Positions 36,277-48,996 of a DNA stretch of 64,000 nt are shown here, piece by piece. Both the position numbers and the translations under genes were made by a program. Under the pieces are notes generated by a model, which did not search any database, was not told where the DNA came from, and was given only the letters and a program-made list of their open reading frames with translations. The DNA comes from Zygnema cylindricum (Eukaryota; Streptophyta; Zygnematophyceae; Zygnematales; Zygnemataceae), in the NCBI GenBank assembly GCA_037447655.1, contig JBBHKE010003436.1, positions 64,001-128,000 on the forward strand. The letters run 5' to 3'. Numbering within the stretch: the stretch's first letter is position 1; every line of letters starts with the position of its first letter.

Positions 36277-39200
36277 CTGAATTTTGTAACAAATTTCGAA
36301 TACTAATAGATTCTCATGTTTGTGCAGGCGGATCTTTTCCTTAGTTTCAGCAGGCTGCTTTGCTAATGAGGGGTCTTCCTAATACTATGAGAGCAGCGTC
36401 TGATAGGCTGAAACAAAAAGATAAAGCTAGCTGGACACTACAGTTAGCTATTAATTTGACATTGGAAGAGGAGGCAGATTCTAAAATTCTTAATGATGAA
36501 AAATAAGTAGAGGCATTTAACACATAATTTGACAAAAAAAGTCATTTTAATCAGCAAAGAAATCAGTTTAATCAAAATCAGAATCAGTTTAGACAGTTTA
36601 ATCAAAGAGGAAATAGACACTCTTTCAATGCTTGTTTTTATTGTAATGAAAAAGGTCATGGATACAAATTTTGTCATAGGCTTAAAAAGGCTAATAAAAC
36701 AGGTCTATATAGGCCTGGTTGGCAAAAGAGCTAGTTTCATCACGGCTTTACGGGATCGTCACAACCGGGAAATGTCCTATTCTCGGCGTCTTCATCTCAT
36801 CATGACGAGTCTCTCTCACTCTCTAACGAGGAGGATGATGATCTATTTGCAATGGCGGTAGCGATGGAGGGCGTTAAAGACAATGGATGGATAATGGACA
36901 CGGAAGCATCGACCCATATGTGCTGGAACAAGGAAGTTTTCAAAAATCTGAAATCAACACCAGAGAAAAATATATACTATGCATGTGGAATGAGTAAGCA
37001 AATGCGGGCTATAGGTGATGTCTCCTTGCTAGTTGATGTAGAGGGCAAGGCTGTTGGGAGAACTCTTCATAATGTTCTCTATTTCCCAGATTTTAAGAAA
37101 AATTTGTTCTCAATTTCTTTGGTAGAAAGTAAAGGGTTTGAGGTCAATCTGAAACACGGCAGGCAAGTTGTTAGCAAAAATGGGAAAATTGCAGTTATGG
37201 GAACTAGAGATGCCAGCAAAATGTATCCAATGGATATGCCCGATAATAAAGAAAATGTTGTTTTGTATTCTTATGCATTATCCTCGGATGAGCTGTGGCA
37301 TAAAAGGTTAGGCCAAGTGAATTATGATAGCATGAAAAAGATGGTCAATGCTAGTAAAATAGAAGGTGTCACTGAGTCAAACCAGTCACCTAAAATGATG
37401 TGATGGATGTGCATTAGGAAAAATACACAGATTACCGTTTCCTCAAGAGTCTGAACATAGGTCTACTAAACTTTTGCAACTCATTCATTCTGATGTTTTC
37501 GGTCCTGCAAAGGTACCATCTGCCGTGGGGATGAAATATATGGTTACGTTTACAGATGATTTTTCGAGGTTTACTAAGGTCTACTTCATGAAAGAAAAGA
37601 GTGAAGTCTTCACTCAATTTCAACACTACAAAGCGTGGGTGGAGAAACTACACGGTCTGCCAATTTTGGAGATTAAATCGGACAATGGCGGGGAATATAC
37701 GTCAAGAGAGTTTAAAAACTTCTTACTCAAGGAAGGTTTAAGTCATAAATTGACTGTCCCATACTCTCCGAAACAGAATGGGGTCTCAGAAAGACTAAAT
37801 AGAACTATCACAGAAAGCTTTAGGTCCATGCTTGCGGATAAGGACGTCGATCCGAAATTTTGGGCTGAAGCATTAAATTGTACAGTTTATATCAAAAATA
37901 GGATAAGATCAAGATCGGTAGACACCACTCTTTATGAGATCTAGACGGGTAGAAATCCGGATGTTAGTCACTTCAAAGTCTTTCGAAGTAAATGCTTTAT
38001 TTTGGATACGTCTAATGATAGATGGAAAAAAGAATCTAAAGGATTGCCGGGCATTTTGTTAGGATATGATGATCACTCTAAAGGTTATAGAGTGTTTGTT
38101 TTTGAGAGACAGAAAATCATTGTAGCAAAGAATATCGTTGTGAAAGATGAACTAGACTCGATAGACTTGTTTAAAATGACAGAGCAGCAGAAGCAGCAAA
38201 AAGAACAAGAATATATCATTTTAGATAGCATCCATAATATTATCCCACAGATGCAAAATTCACCAGTGGTACTACCGGAGTCGGAACATAATTGGGTTCC
38301 ACAACAAGTTCGTTTCAAAGCGCAACAACAGCACTCAGTGCCTACGGATTGCAACCAGCGCAAGAAGCGCAACGCACGGGATCCGACAATTTCAGCCTCA
38401 GAATTTCCGAGGGGAAGAAGATCCAGTAGCCGCCTGCAAGCAAGTTCTCACTTTGCCTACTCAGCAGCCTCAGGGGAGCCTCTAACCATCCGGGAAGCCT
38501 TCTCATCACCGGAGCGAAATCACGGGGTCGAGGCGGCAAACGATGAAATGAAGTCGATCATGGAGGCTCAGACATGGGAGCTTGTGGACCTTCCTCCGGA
38601 TCGAAAAGCGATCGGCGGCAAATGGGTATTCAAGGTGAAGTTAAATTTAGATAATACCATTGAACGATACAAGGCTAGACTTGTGGCAAAGGGTTATAAT
38701 CAAAAGGAAGGAATTGACTTTGAAGAAACCTTTTCTCCTGTTTTAAGGTTTCGAACAGTTACGATTTTGCTATCTCTAGCTGCTATAGAAGATATGGGAA
38801 TACATCAGATGGATGTAAAGACGGCCTTTTTGCATGGAGAACTAGAGGAGACCATTAACATGCAGCACCCTAAAATGTATGCAGAACCAAGAAAAGAGCA
38901 CTTAGTATGTAAACTGCTAAAATCATTGTACGGCCTAAAACAAGCCCCGAGGCAATGGAATCTAAAACTTGATGAATTCTTGGTCTAGGCTTTAAAAAAA
39001 AAAGCTCTGATCACTCTGTCTATGTATTACAGAGTGAGGATGGAATATTATATATAGCCGTATACGTAGATGATCTTCTATTAGTTAGCAAATCAATGGC
39101 TGAAATTAACAAAATTAAAATTGCTTTGAAATCACGGTTCGAGATGAAAGACCTCAGTGAGGCAAAATATATTTTGGGTATTCAGGTAAAGAGGGACAAG

Positions 39201-40048
39201 AAAAACAGATTAACAAAATTGACTCAAAAAGAGGCTTATGGAAACATGTTAGATGAATATGGAATGCGGGGGGCAAAAGGATGTGTAACACCAATGGAGT
39301 TTGGGCATAGGTTAGAGGGGGAAGAAACAGAACCGGGTGTTATTCTCAGTGAAATTTTTGAGTCAGGGGAAGATGATCCTATGACACTGATACCTTACAG
39401 ACAGATAGTGGGAAGTTTAATTTATTTCATGAACTGTACCCGTCCGGATATTGTTGCAGCAGTTGGGGTACTGAGCAGAAGTCTGGAGAATGCGAGGAAA
39501 TCTGACCGTGATGCAGCAAGAAGAGTTTTAAGATACTTAGCACGAAAAAAAGACCTCAAACTCACACTCGGTGGAGGAGAAGTGAAGCTGCAAACATAGA
39601 GTGATGCAAGCTATGGCGATATGCCAAGTCGAAAATCCACTACGGGATTCATTCTGCAAATTGGGAACGGGAATTGCTGTTGGAGCAGCAAACTTCAAAA
39701 GGTCACGGCACAATCGACGATGGAGTCATAATATATGGCAGCAAGCTCGACCCTCAAAAAACTCCTATGGGTGAAATCCATGTTACAAGAATTGAATACA
39801 TACAGGTTGGTCCACAGGTGATCTGGTGTGATAACCAGGCTGCCATTGCCATTGCTTCTAACCCAAGTCACCATTTCAAAAGCAAGCACATGGATGTAAG
39901 ATTACACTTTGTAAGAGAAAAAGTGTTCTCTAGAGTGATTAAATTATGCTATTTGCCAGATGCAAAAATGGTTGCTGATATGCTCACTAAAGCTCTTCTG
40001 GCTCCTAAGTTGAAGTATTGTAGAGACGTAGTGGGAATAAGTGAATAG
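36277..40048 (+). pseudogene. copia gag-pol polyprotein X2, 5' deleted and disrupted
   Basis: It begins inside gag (FCNKFRILIDSHVCAGG). The zinc knuckle CFYCNEKGHGYKFC is near 36637. The protease reads DTEASTHMC, with the catalytic Gly changed to Glu. Frame 36852-37403 spans protease to GAG-pre-integrase. Integrase is open at 37474-37944 with HSDVFGP, IKSDNGGEY and NGVSERLNRT, then TAG for Trp near 37942 as in X1. Frame 38002-38988 (328 codons) holds the linker and early reverse transcriptase. AVYVDDLLLVS is near 39058 after a frameshift at about 38990. Frame 39096-39599 ends at TAG for Trp, again shared with X1. RNase H runs to 40048, with a TAA near 39727 also found in Y. Confidence 0.9.
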
Positions 40049-40195
40049 CTGAGTTGCTGCAGTGCTATACTACTATGTTGCTCTAGTCCAATAACCGGGA
40101 TATATTCGGACTACGTGACTTGCTAAAATTGCTACGTTGCTATGCTGCGATGCTGCGCTAGTTCGACATCGCAGCTGCTTCCACATACTGAGTCT

Positions 40196-40210
40196 AAAGC
40201 TTTAGGGGAG
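40196..40210 (+). other. polypurine tract of X2
   Basis: AAAGCTTTAGGGGAG directly before LTR6. Confidence 0.8.
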
Positions 40211-41049
40211 TATTGTTTTTGGAAAGCTTTAAGTCTCAGCAAATTTATAGGACGGCGGAAAAATAGATCTATATGAACACGCGTCGTCACTTGAATCACA
40301 GTGCAGGTTTTTGAATGGTTCCAACAACGCAGGTGCGACACAAATGGAACAAGCGCAACTGCGGATATTTTGGTACATGACAACGCAGTTGCTACGCAAC
40401 AAGACAAACGCAGCTGCGGCTAACTTTTGTATATGATAACGCAGCTGTTATGAACTTGCGGATATTTGAATATAATCAAGAATTGGACTGCGCTACTGCG
40501 GTTGATCTGAATCAAGTTAACAGATGAGATTCACTTAGCCAGGCGACAAGTATTTGATCAAATCACCTGTATAGGATTCTCATTCATATTGAGTGTACAG
40601 TGATAGATTAGTTCTTAGAGTAAGTAGGAGCACTTAGACCTTAGTGGCAGTTTAGTTCTTTTGGATGTATCGTTTTGGAACACTTGTATCGGCGGTACAA
40701 CACTATGTAGTAGGACAACTGAGTGAAGAGTATAAGACTTAGAATGTAGAACATGTTATGTATCCAGACTTCCATACTGTGTAATATGCAGTTTGTTTTT
40801 GGGAAACTTCTGAGTTGCATATCTTGGTGTATGTTGGATCAATTGAGCTGAAACTTTGGGAGTTGCCAGTCTTTGAGATATTCTATACTGTGTTATCGTT
40901 TGAAGCAGTTTTGTTCATTATATCAGATTTGGTGAGCTGTAGAAAACAGCTGTTTTATAGGATTCTTAATAAGCTTCTGTGAGTAAGATTATGTCTACTT
41001 CCACTACTACTGCTGATGCTCCACGTGCTCCAGTGGTTGTAGAACAACA
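40211..41049 (+). repeat. LTR6, 3' LTR of X2 (839 bp)
   Basis: It starts TATTGTTTTTGG and ends GAACAACA. It is related to LTR4 with an internal deletion of about 150 bases. TATAAG at 40731; gag ATG at 40991. After it come 37 bases of non-repeat sequence and then satellite array B. Confidence 0.88.
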
Positions 41050-41086
41050 CTTCCGAATGTAGTCCATGGTTAAAATAGGCTATGGA

Positions 41087-44000
41087 CAACAGTTAGCGCA
41101 AAGAGTTTTTGTATTTTAGGTAACAATTCCTGTAAGCGCTAACAGTTTTTGTAATTTAAGAAACAATTCTTGTTAGCGCTAATAGTTTGTGTAAATTAGA
41201 TAAAAATTATTGTTAGCGCTAACAAGTTGTGTAGTTTAGATAACAATTATTGTTAGCACTAACAGTTTGTGTAAGTTAGGTTACAATTCTTGTTAGCGCT
41301 AACAGTTTGCTTATTTTAGATAACAATTCTTGTTAACGCTAACAGTTTGTGTAGTTTAGATAATAATTTTTGTTTGCGCTAACACTTTGTGTAAGTTAGG
41401 TTACAATTCTTGTTGGCGCTTACAGTTTGTGTAATACAGGTAACAAATCCTTTAAGCGCTAACTGTTTGTGTAGTTTAGATAACAATTCATATTAGCGCT
41501 AAAAGTTTGTGTAGTTTAGATAAAAATTCATGTTAGTGTTAACAGTTTGTGTATTTTAGATAACAATTCCTATTAGCGCTTACAGTTTGTGTAGTTTTGT
41601 TAAAAATTCCTTTTAGCGCTAACAAATTGTGTAGTTTAGAAAACAATTCTTGTTAGCATGAACAATTTGTGTAAGTTAGGTTTCTATTTTTTTTAGCGCT
41701 TAAAGTTTGTGTAAGTTAGGTAACAATTCTTTTTAGCGCTTATAGTTTGTGTAGTTTAGATAACAATTCTAGTTAGCGCTAACAGTTTGTGTAGTTTAGA
41801 TAACAATTCTTGTTAGGGCTAACAGTTTGTGTAAGTTAGGTTACAATTCTTGTTAGAGCTAAACGTTTGTGTAATTTAGGTAACAATCCCAGTTAGCGCT
41901 AACAGGTCATGTAGTTTAGATAACAATTACTGTTAGCGGTGACAGTTTGTGTAGTTTAGATAACATATCTAGTTAGCGCTAACAAGTTGTGTAGTTTAGA
42001 TAACAATTCTTGTTAGGGCTAACAGTTTGTGTAAGTTATGTAAAATTATTGTTAGCGCTAACAGTTTGTGTAATTATGGTTACAATTCTTGATAGCGCTA
42101 ATAGTTTTTGTAATTTAGGTAACAATTCTTGTTAGCGCTAACAGATTGTGTAGTTTCAAAAAACAATTCTCTTAGCGCTAACAGTTGTGCAAGTTAGGTT
42201 ACAATTCTTGTTAGCCCTAACAGTTTGTATAATTTAGGTAACAATTCCTCTAAGCACTAACAGTTTATGTAATTTAGGTAACAATCCATGTTAGAGCTTA
42301 CATTTTGTGGAAGTTAGGTTACAATTCTTGTTAGCGCTAAAAGTTTGTGTAAGTTAGGTTACAATTCTTTTTAGCGCTAAACATTTGTGTAATTTAGGTA
42401 ACAATCCCTGTTAGCGCTAACAGGTCGTGTAGATTTGATAACAATTCCTGTTAGCGCTAACATTTTGTGTAGTTTAGATAACAATTTTTGTTAGCGCTAA
42501 TAGTTTGTGTAGTTTAGATAACAATTCTAGTTAGCGCTAACAGTTTGTGTAGTTTAGATAACAATTCCTGTTAGCGCGAACATTTTGTGTAGTTTAGATA
42601 ACAATATTTGTTAGCGCTAACAGTTTGTATAGTTTAGATAACAATTACTGTTAGCGCTAACAGTTTGTGTAGTTAACATTACAATTTTTGTTAGCGTTAA
42701 AAAGTTGTGTAGTTTAGATAACAATTCTTGTTAGGGCTAACAGTTTGTGTAAGTTAGGTAACAATTCTTGTTAGCGCTAACAGTTTGTGTAATATAGGTA
42801 ACAATTCCTAACTATTTGTGTAGTATAGATAACAATTTTTTTTAGCGCTATCTGTTATTTTTAGTTTAGATAACAATTCCTATTAGCGCTAACAATTTGT
42901 GTAGGTTAGATAACAATTCCTTTTAGCGCTAACAGTTTGTGTAGTTTAGATAACAATTCTTGTTAGCACTAACAGTTTGTGCAAGTTAGGTTACAATTCT
43001 TGTTAGCGCTAACAGATTGTGTAGTTTAGAAAACAATTCTCTTAGCGCTAATAGTTGTGCAAGTTAGGTTACAATTTTTGTTAGCGCAAACAGTTTGTGT
43101 AATTTAGGTAACAATTCCTCTAAGCACTAACAGTTTATGTAAGTTAGGTAAAAACTCCCGTAAGCGGTAACAGTTGTGTAAGTTAGGTTACAATTCTTGT
43201 TAGCGCTAAAAGTTTGTGTAAGTTAGGTTACAATTCTTGTTAGCGCTAAACATTTGTGTTATTTAGGTAACAATCCCTGTTAGCGCTAACAGGTCGTGTA
43301 GATTAGATAACAATTACTGTTAGCGCTAACATTTTTTGTAGTTTAGATAACAAAACTTGTTAGCGCTAACAGTTTGTGTAAGTTAGGTTACAATTTTTGT
43401 TAGCGCTAACAATTTGTGTAGTTTATATAACAATTCCTCGTACGGCTAACAGTTTGTGTAGTTTAGATAACAATTCTTGTTAGCGCTAACAGTTTGTGCA
43501 AGTTAGGTTACAATTCTTGTTAGCGCTAACAGTTTGTGTAGTTAGGTAACAATTCTTGTTAGTGCTCACATTTTGTGTAAGTTAGGTTACAATTCTTGTT
43601 AGCGCTAAAAGTTTGTGTAAGTTAGGTTACAATTTTTGTTAGCGCTAAACGTTTGTTTAATTTAGTTAACAATCCATGTTAGCGCTAACAGTTTATGTAG
43701 ATAAGATAACAAATTTCGTTAGCGCTAACAAGTTGTATAGTTTAGATAACAATTCTTGTTAGCGCTAATTGATTTTTTAAGTTAGGTTACAAGTCTTGTT
43801 AGCACTAATTGTTTGTGTAGTTTAGATAATAATTCCTGTTAGCGTTATCAGTTTGTGTAAGTTAGGTAACAATTTTTGTTAGCGCTAACTATTTGTGTAG
43901 TTTAGATAACAATTCTTGTTAGCGTTAACAGTTTGTGTAAGTAAGGTTACAATTCTTGATAGCGCTAATAGTTTTTGTAATTTAGGTAACAATTCTTGTT

Positions 44001-46527
44001 AGCGCTAACAGATTGTGTAGTTTAGAAAACAATTCTCTTAGCGCTAACAGTTGTGCAAGTTAGGTTACAATTCTTGTTAGCACTAACAGTTTGTGTAATT
44101 TAGGTAACAATTCCTCTAAGCAGTAACGGTTTATGTAAGTTAGGTAAAAACTCCCGTAAGCGGTAACAGTTGTGTAAGTTAGGTTACAATTCTTGTTAAC
44201 GCTAAAAGTTTGTGTAAGTTAGGTTACAATTTTTGTTAGCGCTAAACGTTTGTTTAATTTAGGTAACAATCCCTGTTAGCGCTAATAGTTTGTGTAGATT
44301 AGATAACAATTCATGTTAGCGCTAACGAGTTGTTTAGTTTAGATAACAATTCTTCCTAGCGCTAATTGTTTTTTTAAGTTAGGTTACAAGTCTTGGTAGC
44401 ACTAACAGTTTGTGCAATTTAGATAATAATTCCTATTAGCGCTAACAGTTTGTGATGTTGAGATAACAATTTTTGTTAACGCTAACAGTTTGTATAGTTT
44501 AGATAACAATTTTTGTTAGCGTTAAAAGTTTGTGTAAGTTATGTAACAATTTTTGTTAGCGCTAACTATTTGTGTAGTTTAGATAAGAATTCTTGTTAAC
44601 GCTAACAGTTTGTGTAGTTTTGATAACAATTCTTGTTAGCAATAACAGTTTGTGTAAGTTAGGTTACTATTCTTGTTAGCACTAAGAGTTTGTGTAAGTT
44701 AGGTTACAATTCATGTTAGCGCTAACAGTTTGTGTAGTTTAAATAACAGTTCATGTTAGCGCTAACAGTTTTTGTAATTTAGTTAACAATTCCTGTTAGC
44801 AATAACAATTGCTCTAGTTTAGATAACAATTCCTGTTAGCGCTAACAACTGTGTAAGTTAGGTAACAATTCTTGTTAGCGCTAACAGTTTTTGTAATTTA
44901 GGTAACATTTCCGATTAGCACTAACAGTTTTTGTAGTTTAGATAACAATTCCTCTTAGGGCTAATAGTTGTGTAAGTTAGGTTAAAATATTTGTTAGCGC
45001 TAAGAGTTTGTGTAATTTAGGTTACAATTCCTGTTAGCGTTAACGTTTTGTGTAGTTTAGATAACATTTTATGTTACCGCTAACAGATTGTGTAGTTTAG
45101 ATAACAATTCCTGTTAGGGATAACAGTTTGTGTAGTTTAGATAACAATTCTTGTTAGCGCTAAGAAGTTGTGTAGTTTAGATAACAATTATTGTTAGGGC
45201 TAACTGTTTTTGTAAGTTAGGTAACATTTCTTGTTAGCGCTAACAATTTTTGTAATATAGGTAACAATTCCTGTTAACGTTAACGTTATGTGTAGTTTAG
45301 ATAACATTTTTTGTTAGCGCAAACAGATTGTGTAGTTTAGATAACAATTTCTGTTAGCACTAACAGTGTGTGTTATATAGGTAACAATTCCTGTTAGCGC
45401 CAACTGTTTGTGTAGTTTAGATAAAAATTCATATTAGCGCTAACAGTTTGTGTAGTTTAGATAACAGTTCATGTTAGCGCTAACAATTTTGGTAGTTTAG
45501 ATAACAATTCTTGTTAGGGTTAACAGTTTGCGTAAGTTGGGTTACTAATCTTATTACCGCTAACAGTTTGTGTAATATAGGTAAAACATTTTGTTAGCGC
45601 TAACTATTTGTGTAGTTAAGATAACAAATTTTGTTAGTGTTAACAGTTGTGTCAGTTAGGTTACTATTCCTGTTAGTGTTATCAGTTTGTGTAGTTTAGA
45701 TAACAATTTTTGTTAGCGCTAACAGTTGTGTAAGTTAGGTTACAATTCTTCTTAGCGCTAACAATTTTTGTAATTTAGGTAAGAACTCATGTAAGCCCTA
45801 ACAGTTTGTGTAGTTTAGATAACAATTCCTGTTACCGCTAACAATTTTTGTAGTTTATATAACAATTCTTGTTAGCGCTAATTGTTTTTGTAAGTTAGGT
45901 TACAAGTCTTGTTAGCACTCACAGTTTGTGTAAGTTAGGTTACAATTTTTATTAGCGCTAATAGTTTGTGTAGTTTATATAACAATTCCTTGTCCCGCTA
46001 ACAGTTTGTGTAGTTTAGATAACAATTATTGTTAGCGCTAACAGTTTGTGTAAGTTAGGTTACAATTCTTGTTAGCGCTAACAGTTTGTGTATGTTAGGT
46101 AGCCATTTCTTGTTAGTGCTAACGGTTTGTGTAAGTTAGGTTACAATTCTTGTTAAAGGTAACAGTTTGTGTAAGTTAGGTTACAATTCTTATTAGCGGT
46201 AACAGTTTGTGTAAGTTAGGTTACAATTTTGTTAGCGCTAACAGTTTGTGTAGATTAGATAACAATTCCTGTTAGCGCTAACAATTTGTGTAGTTTTGAT
46301 AACAATTCTTGTTAGCTATAACAGTTTGTGTAAGTTAGGTTACAATTCTTGTTAGCGCTAACAATTTTTGTAATTGAAGTTACAATTATTGTAAGTGCTA
46401 ACATTTTCTGTAGTTTAGATAACAATTTCTGCTAGCGCTAACAGTTTGTGTAGATTAGATAACAATTCCTGATAGCGTTAACAGTTTGTGTAAGTTAGGT
46501 TACAAATTTTGTTAGCGCTAACAGTTT
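41087..46527. repeat. satellite array B, 40-bp unit, about 136 copies
   Basis: The same 40-bp unit as array A but in the opposite orientation (GTTAGCGCTAACAGTTTGTG). The core is mostly AGCGCT. Two linker variants alternate irregularly, GTAGTTTAGATAAC and GTAAGTTAGGTTAC. Larger repeats are present: a block at about 43010-43290 recurs at 44006-44286 (offset 996), and a related piece lies at 42066-42190. Confidence 0.95.
43010..43290. repeat. higher-order segment in array B
   Basis: A run of units with distinctive indels (ACAGATTGTG, CAATTCTCTTAGCGC, AAAAACTCCCGTAAGCGG) recurs in the same order 996 bases further on. The sharing of rare variants in order shows segmental duplication inside the array rather than single-unit drift. 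Confidence 0.7.
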
Positions 46528-46862
46528 AATTCACAATGAATTCCCAAGCAAACCAGACCCACAATAGGTCTGCAAATTTGCCACAATATTGCCAATACAA
46601 TGAGGAAGACACATGCAAAGTTTCAGATAATTCTGCCTATATAACTGAGAGCAATTCTCAGATGAAATTCCCAAAAGGAGTAGCAACTGTTTGTGTCCAG
46701 AAGTTCCTAAGTCTAAAAATGACTAAGTCCAACAAATATACACTACAGCTTACTACTAACTGTACGGAGGCATACCAGCCGTACGTAATCAATCAACTAC
46801 CACTATTAATGTGAGTGTACCTGAGATCTACACTAATAATTAATATACAGGACAAAACATTG
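46528..46862. other. unassigned sequence beside array B
   Basis: Starts where the satellite ends. A 92-codon plus-strand open frame (46536-46814) shows no motif that I recognise and no copy elsewhere in the window. It may be the degraded rest of the element carrying the minus-strand gag fragment next to it. Confidence 0.3.
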
Positions 46863-47174
46863 TTAAATATTTACATCAGATTGCGGAAATCTGACAACAT
46901 CTTCCTTTCCTTCCGATCCTTCATCTTGTGACGTCTCATCAAATGCAAGGAACGCCGCATTTTTAATTGGCAGTTTTGATGTCGGAAATTTTGGTGATGA
47001 ATCCTCTGATCGCACCCTCCGTCCCGCACAATAAATTCCTGTTGGACACGCTTTTATAAATGCCGAACACAAGTGGAAAACATGACCTTGACTAAAGCAA
47101 TAGACACACCTATCATATTGCCTATAATTCGGATTAGGTGTAAAGTTATTATTCCATGAAAATCTAGTCGGCTT
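46863..47174 (-). pseudogene. copia gag C-terminal fragment with zinc knuckle
   Basis: The minus-strand frame holds CVYCFSQGHVFHLC, a perfect CX2CX4HX4C knuckle, preceded by an Asn/Arg-rich stretch and followed by an acidic tail (FDETSQDEGSEG), as at the gag/protease border of copia elements. It is not close to the other gags in the window. It is cut at its upstream side by the LTR at 47175; protease is missing downstream. Confidence 0.7.
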
Positions 47175-47970
47175 ATTGTTCAATTTTGAAATCTTTATTT
47201 CAGTAGATAGGGCTATGAGAAGAGATTAAAGACTTAGAATATTTTCTAAAGTCGTTTGCTGTAACACTTACCTGTATTAGTGTTATAGTAACAAAAGTAC
47301 AATAGAGTGTATTGTACTTTTACACGTACACGTTTTGGCAAGAGAATTTAATGTAGGTATTCCAAAATGTCGCCGACATCCACATACGCGTGTCAAAAAT
47401 CATACAGACGCGATTAAAACAGGGACCACAATGACTGAGTGTCTCGTACGCACTCTAAACGATCATACCATCGAATCAACATTCATTTGGACTTTTGCAG
47501 CTGATGTTGACTAAGCATCGGCAACATTAATTGTTTTACGAAGTGGTGCCGACAATCGGATTACACGCGTCATAAATTGAACGAGTGGATTCACCAATCA
47601 AACAAACGAAATCTTGACCAAATATTTCGGAGATGTATGGTACTAACCATTATTACGATCGAATCGTGTCGTCGCACGCGATTCACGTGGGACCACAAGT
47701 GACGAAGCAAACCGTACACACTCAGGTGGTTCGTACGACACAACAATAGTCCGTTAGACTTTAGCGACTACCGCTGACTAAGCACCTAAAACATCTATTC
47801 TATAGTACACTATCTACAAATATTTGTATAACATTGTTTTGTAGTTTAGTGTAATAAAAAATTGTGTTTCATTAATTAGGTTTATTGAAAATCATAATTA
47901 GGTTTTTGGAGGTACTTATGGTACAGTAAAGTACACGCTAGATACTTTGTCGTAAGTCAAGATAGTTTTA
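47175..47970 (+). repeat. LTR7, truncated LTR related to LTR1-LTR3
   Basis: It starts TATTGTTCAATTTTGAAATC and follows the LTR1 order (CAGTAGATAGGGCTATGAG, TAAAGACTTAGAATATTTTC) with heavy divergence. It then stops near 47970, before the TATA and gag-start part, where a minus-strand pol fragment begins. Confidence 0.65.
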
Positions 47971-48765
47971 AAACTTAATCTTATGTCCATATGTTTAGCC
48001 TTAAAATGATGCTTTGGATTGGCTGCAATTGCTATGGCCGCTTGATTATCACAAAACACTTCATGCACTCCCTCCTTCATATACCTTAGTTTTTGTAGCA
48101 AGGACTTGACCCACATCAACTCTTTCACAGCAGAACAAGAGGCCATGTACTCAACCTCTATAGTGGACTGAGCAAACACCTTTTGTTGCTTACTGCTCAA
48201 ATAGCAAGCACCTTTTCCAACATACAACAAATACCTAGAAGTGCATCATCTCATAGGTGCGTCCCCATTATTGGCGTCACTCCAAGTAGTGATGTCAGTG
48301 TGCTCCCCTCCCAAATGCAACCATAACTCTCTAGTTCCCACCAGATATCTCATGACTCTCTTGGCTGCCTCCCAGTCTCTCTTCCTAAGATCAATAATTC
48401 TCCTACTGAGTACTCCAACTGCTGCCGCAATGTGCGGTCTGGTACAGTTCATAAAATAGATTAAACTTCATACGACCTGTCTATAAGGGATAGACTTCAT
48501 AAATTCTCTCTCCTCTGCACTCATCTGATCGTCTAAGATCATCACTCCTCCTACACTCCCATTACTTCTTTTTTTCAAGTCCATGGGAGTGGTACAACTG
48601 TTAGCATTTTCCATGTGGAATTTCTCAAGCATATTACCTATTGCTTCTTTCTGAGTAAGTCTGATAATCTTCTTCCCCCTCTCTCTCTCCATTCGAATCC
48701 CCAAAATATATCTTGCTTCCCCTAAATCCTTCATATCCAATCTGCTTTTAAGATCTTTGTTTAAC
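47971..48765 (-). pseudogene. copia late reverse transcriptase/RNase H fragment
   Basis: Minus-strand frames 48740-48468, 48452-48246 and 48230-47970 give MDMKDLGEARYILGIRMERERGKK, NCTRPHIAAAVGVLSRR and the RNase H part YLSSKQQKVFAQSTIEVEYMA to HHFKAKHMDIRL. These are the C-terminal part of a copia polyprotein with small frame changes. Both ends are broken: the N-terminal side at 48765 against LTR8 and the C-terminal side against LTR7. Of the pol sequences in the window it is nearest in wording to the minus-strand elements. Confidence 0.85.
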
Positions 48766-48996
48766 CACCTTTCTTGCGCACACTGCTATAGCTGTTATGA
48801 CTCTGCTATGACTGCTATGATCTGTCAGCGCAACTGTGATATTAGAGCAGCATAGCTGCGATGTCAGATCAGAGCTGCATAGCAGCACCGCAACAAGCGT
48901 AGAGTGCTCAAAGTTTGTAGCTGCGATGTCAGACTTAGCGCAGCATGGTAGCATAGCAGCAAGATATAGAGAGATCTCAAGGTTTCCAAAACAACA
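48766..48996 (-). repeat. LTR8, truncated 5' part of an LTR
   Basis: In minus sense it starts TGTTGTTTTGGAAACC at 48996 and continues with repeated GCAGC/GCTATG words like the U3 of LTR-Y. It is cut after about 230 bases. Its terminus abuts satellite array C directly. Confidence 0.7.

Larger units (their letters stand above)
24275..41049 (+). mobile_element. compound copia array X1-X2 with element Y nested in the shared LTR
   Basis: The order is LTR4 (24275-25263), interior X1, LTR5 (29928-30432 continuing at 36177-36276), interior X2, LTR6 (40211-41049). Removing the nested element Y restores LTR5. X1 and X2 share stop codons. The end of LTR5, its primer site and the first part of gag of X2 are deleted. 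No target duplication is visible (GCGCT before LTR4, CTTCC after LTR6). Confidence 0.85.

Noticed and set aside
12152-40048. Stop-codon reassignment in the retrotransposon frames
   Set aside because: All three stops occur, at Gln, Glu, Gly, Arg and Trp positions, and frameshifts are also present. This is decay, not a changed code.
41087-46527. Regular repeats with a palindromic core, looking like a CRISPR array
   Set aside because: The whole 40-bp unit repeats; there are no unique spacers and no cas genes, and the context is a plant nuclear genome. It is a satellite.
46536-46814. 92-codon plus-strand frame next to array B
   Set aside because: No motif, no second copy in the window, composition like random AT-rich sequence. 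Kept only as part of an unassigned region.
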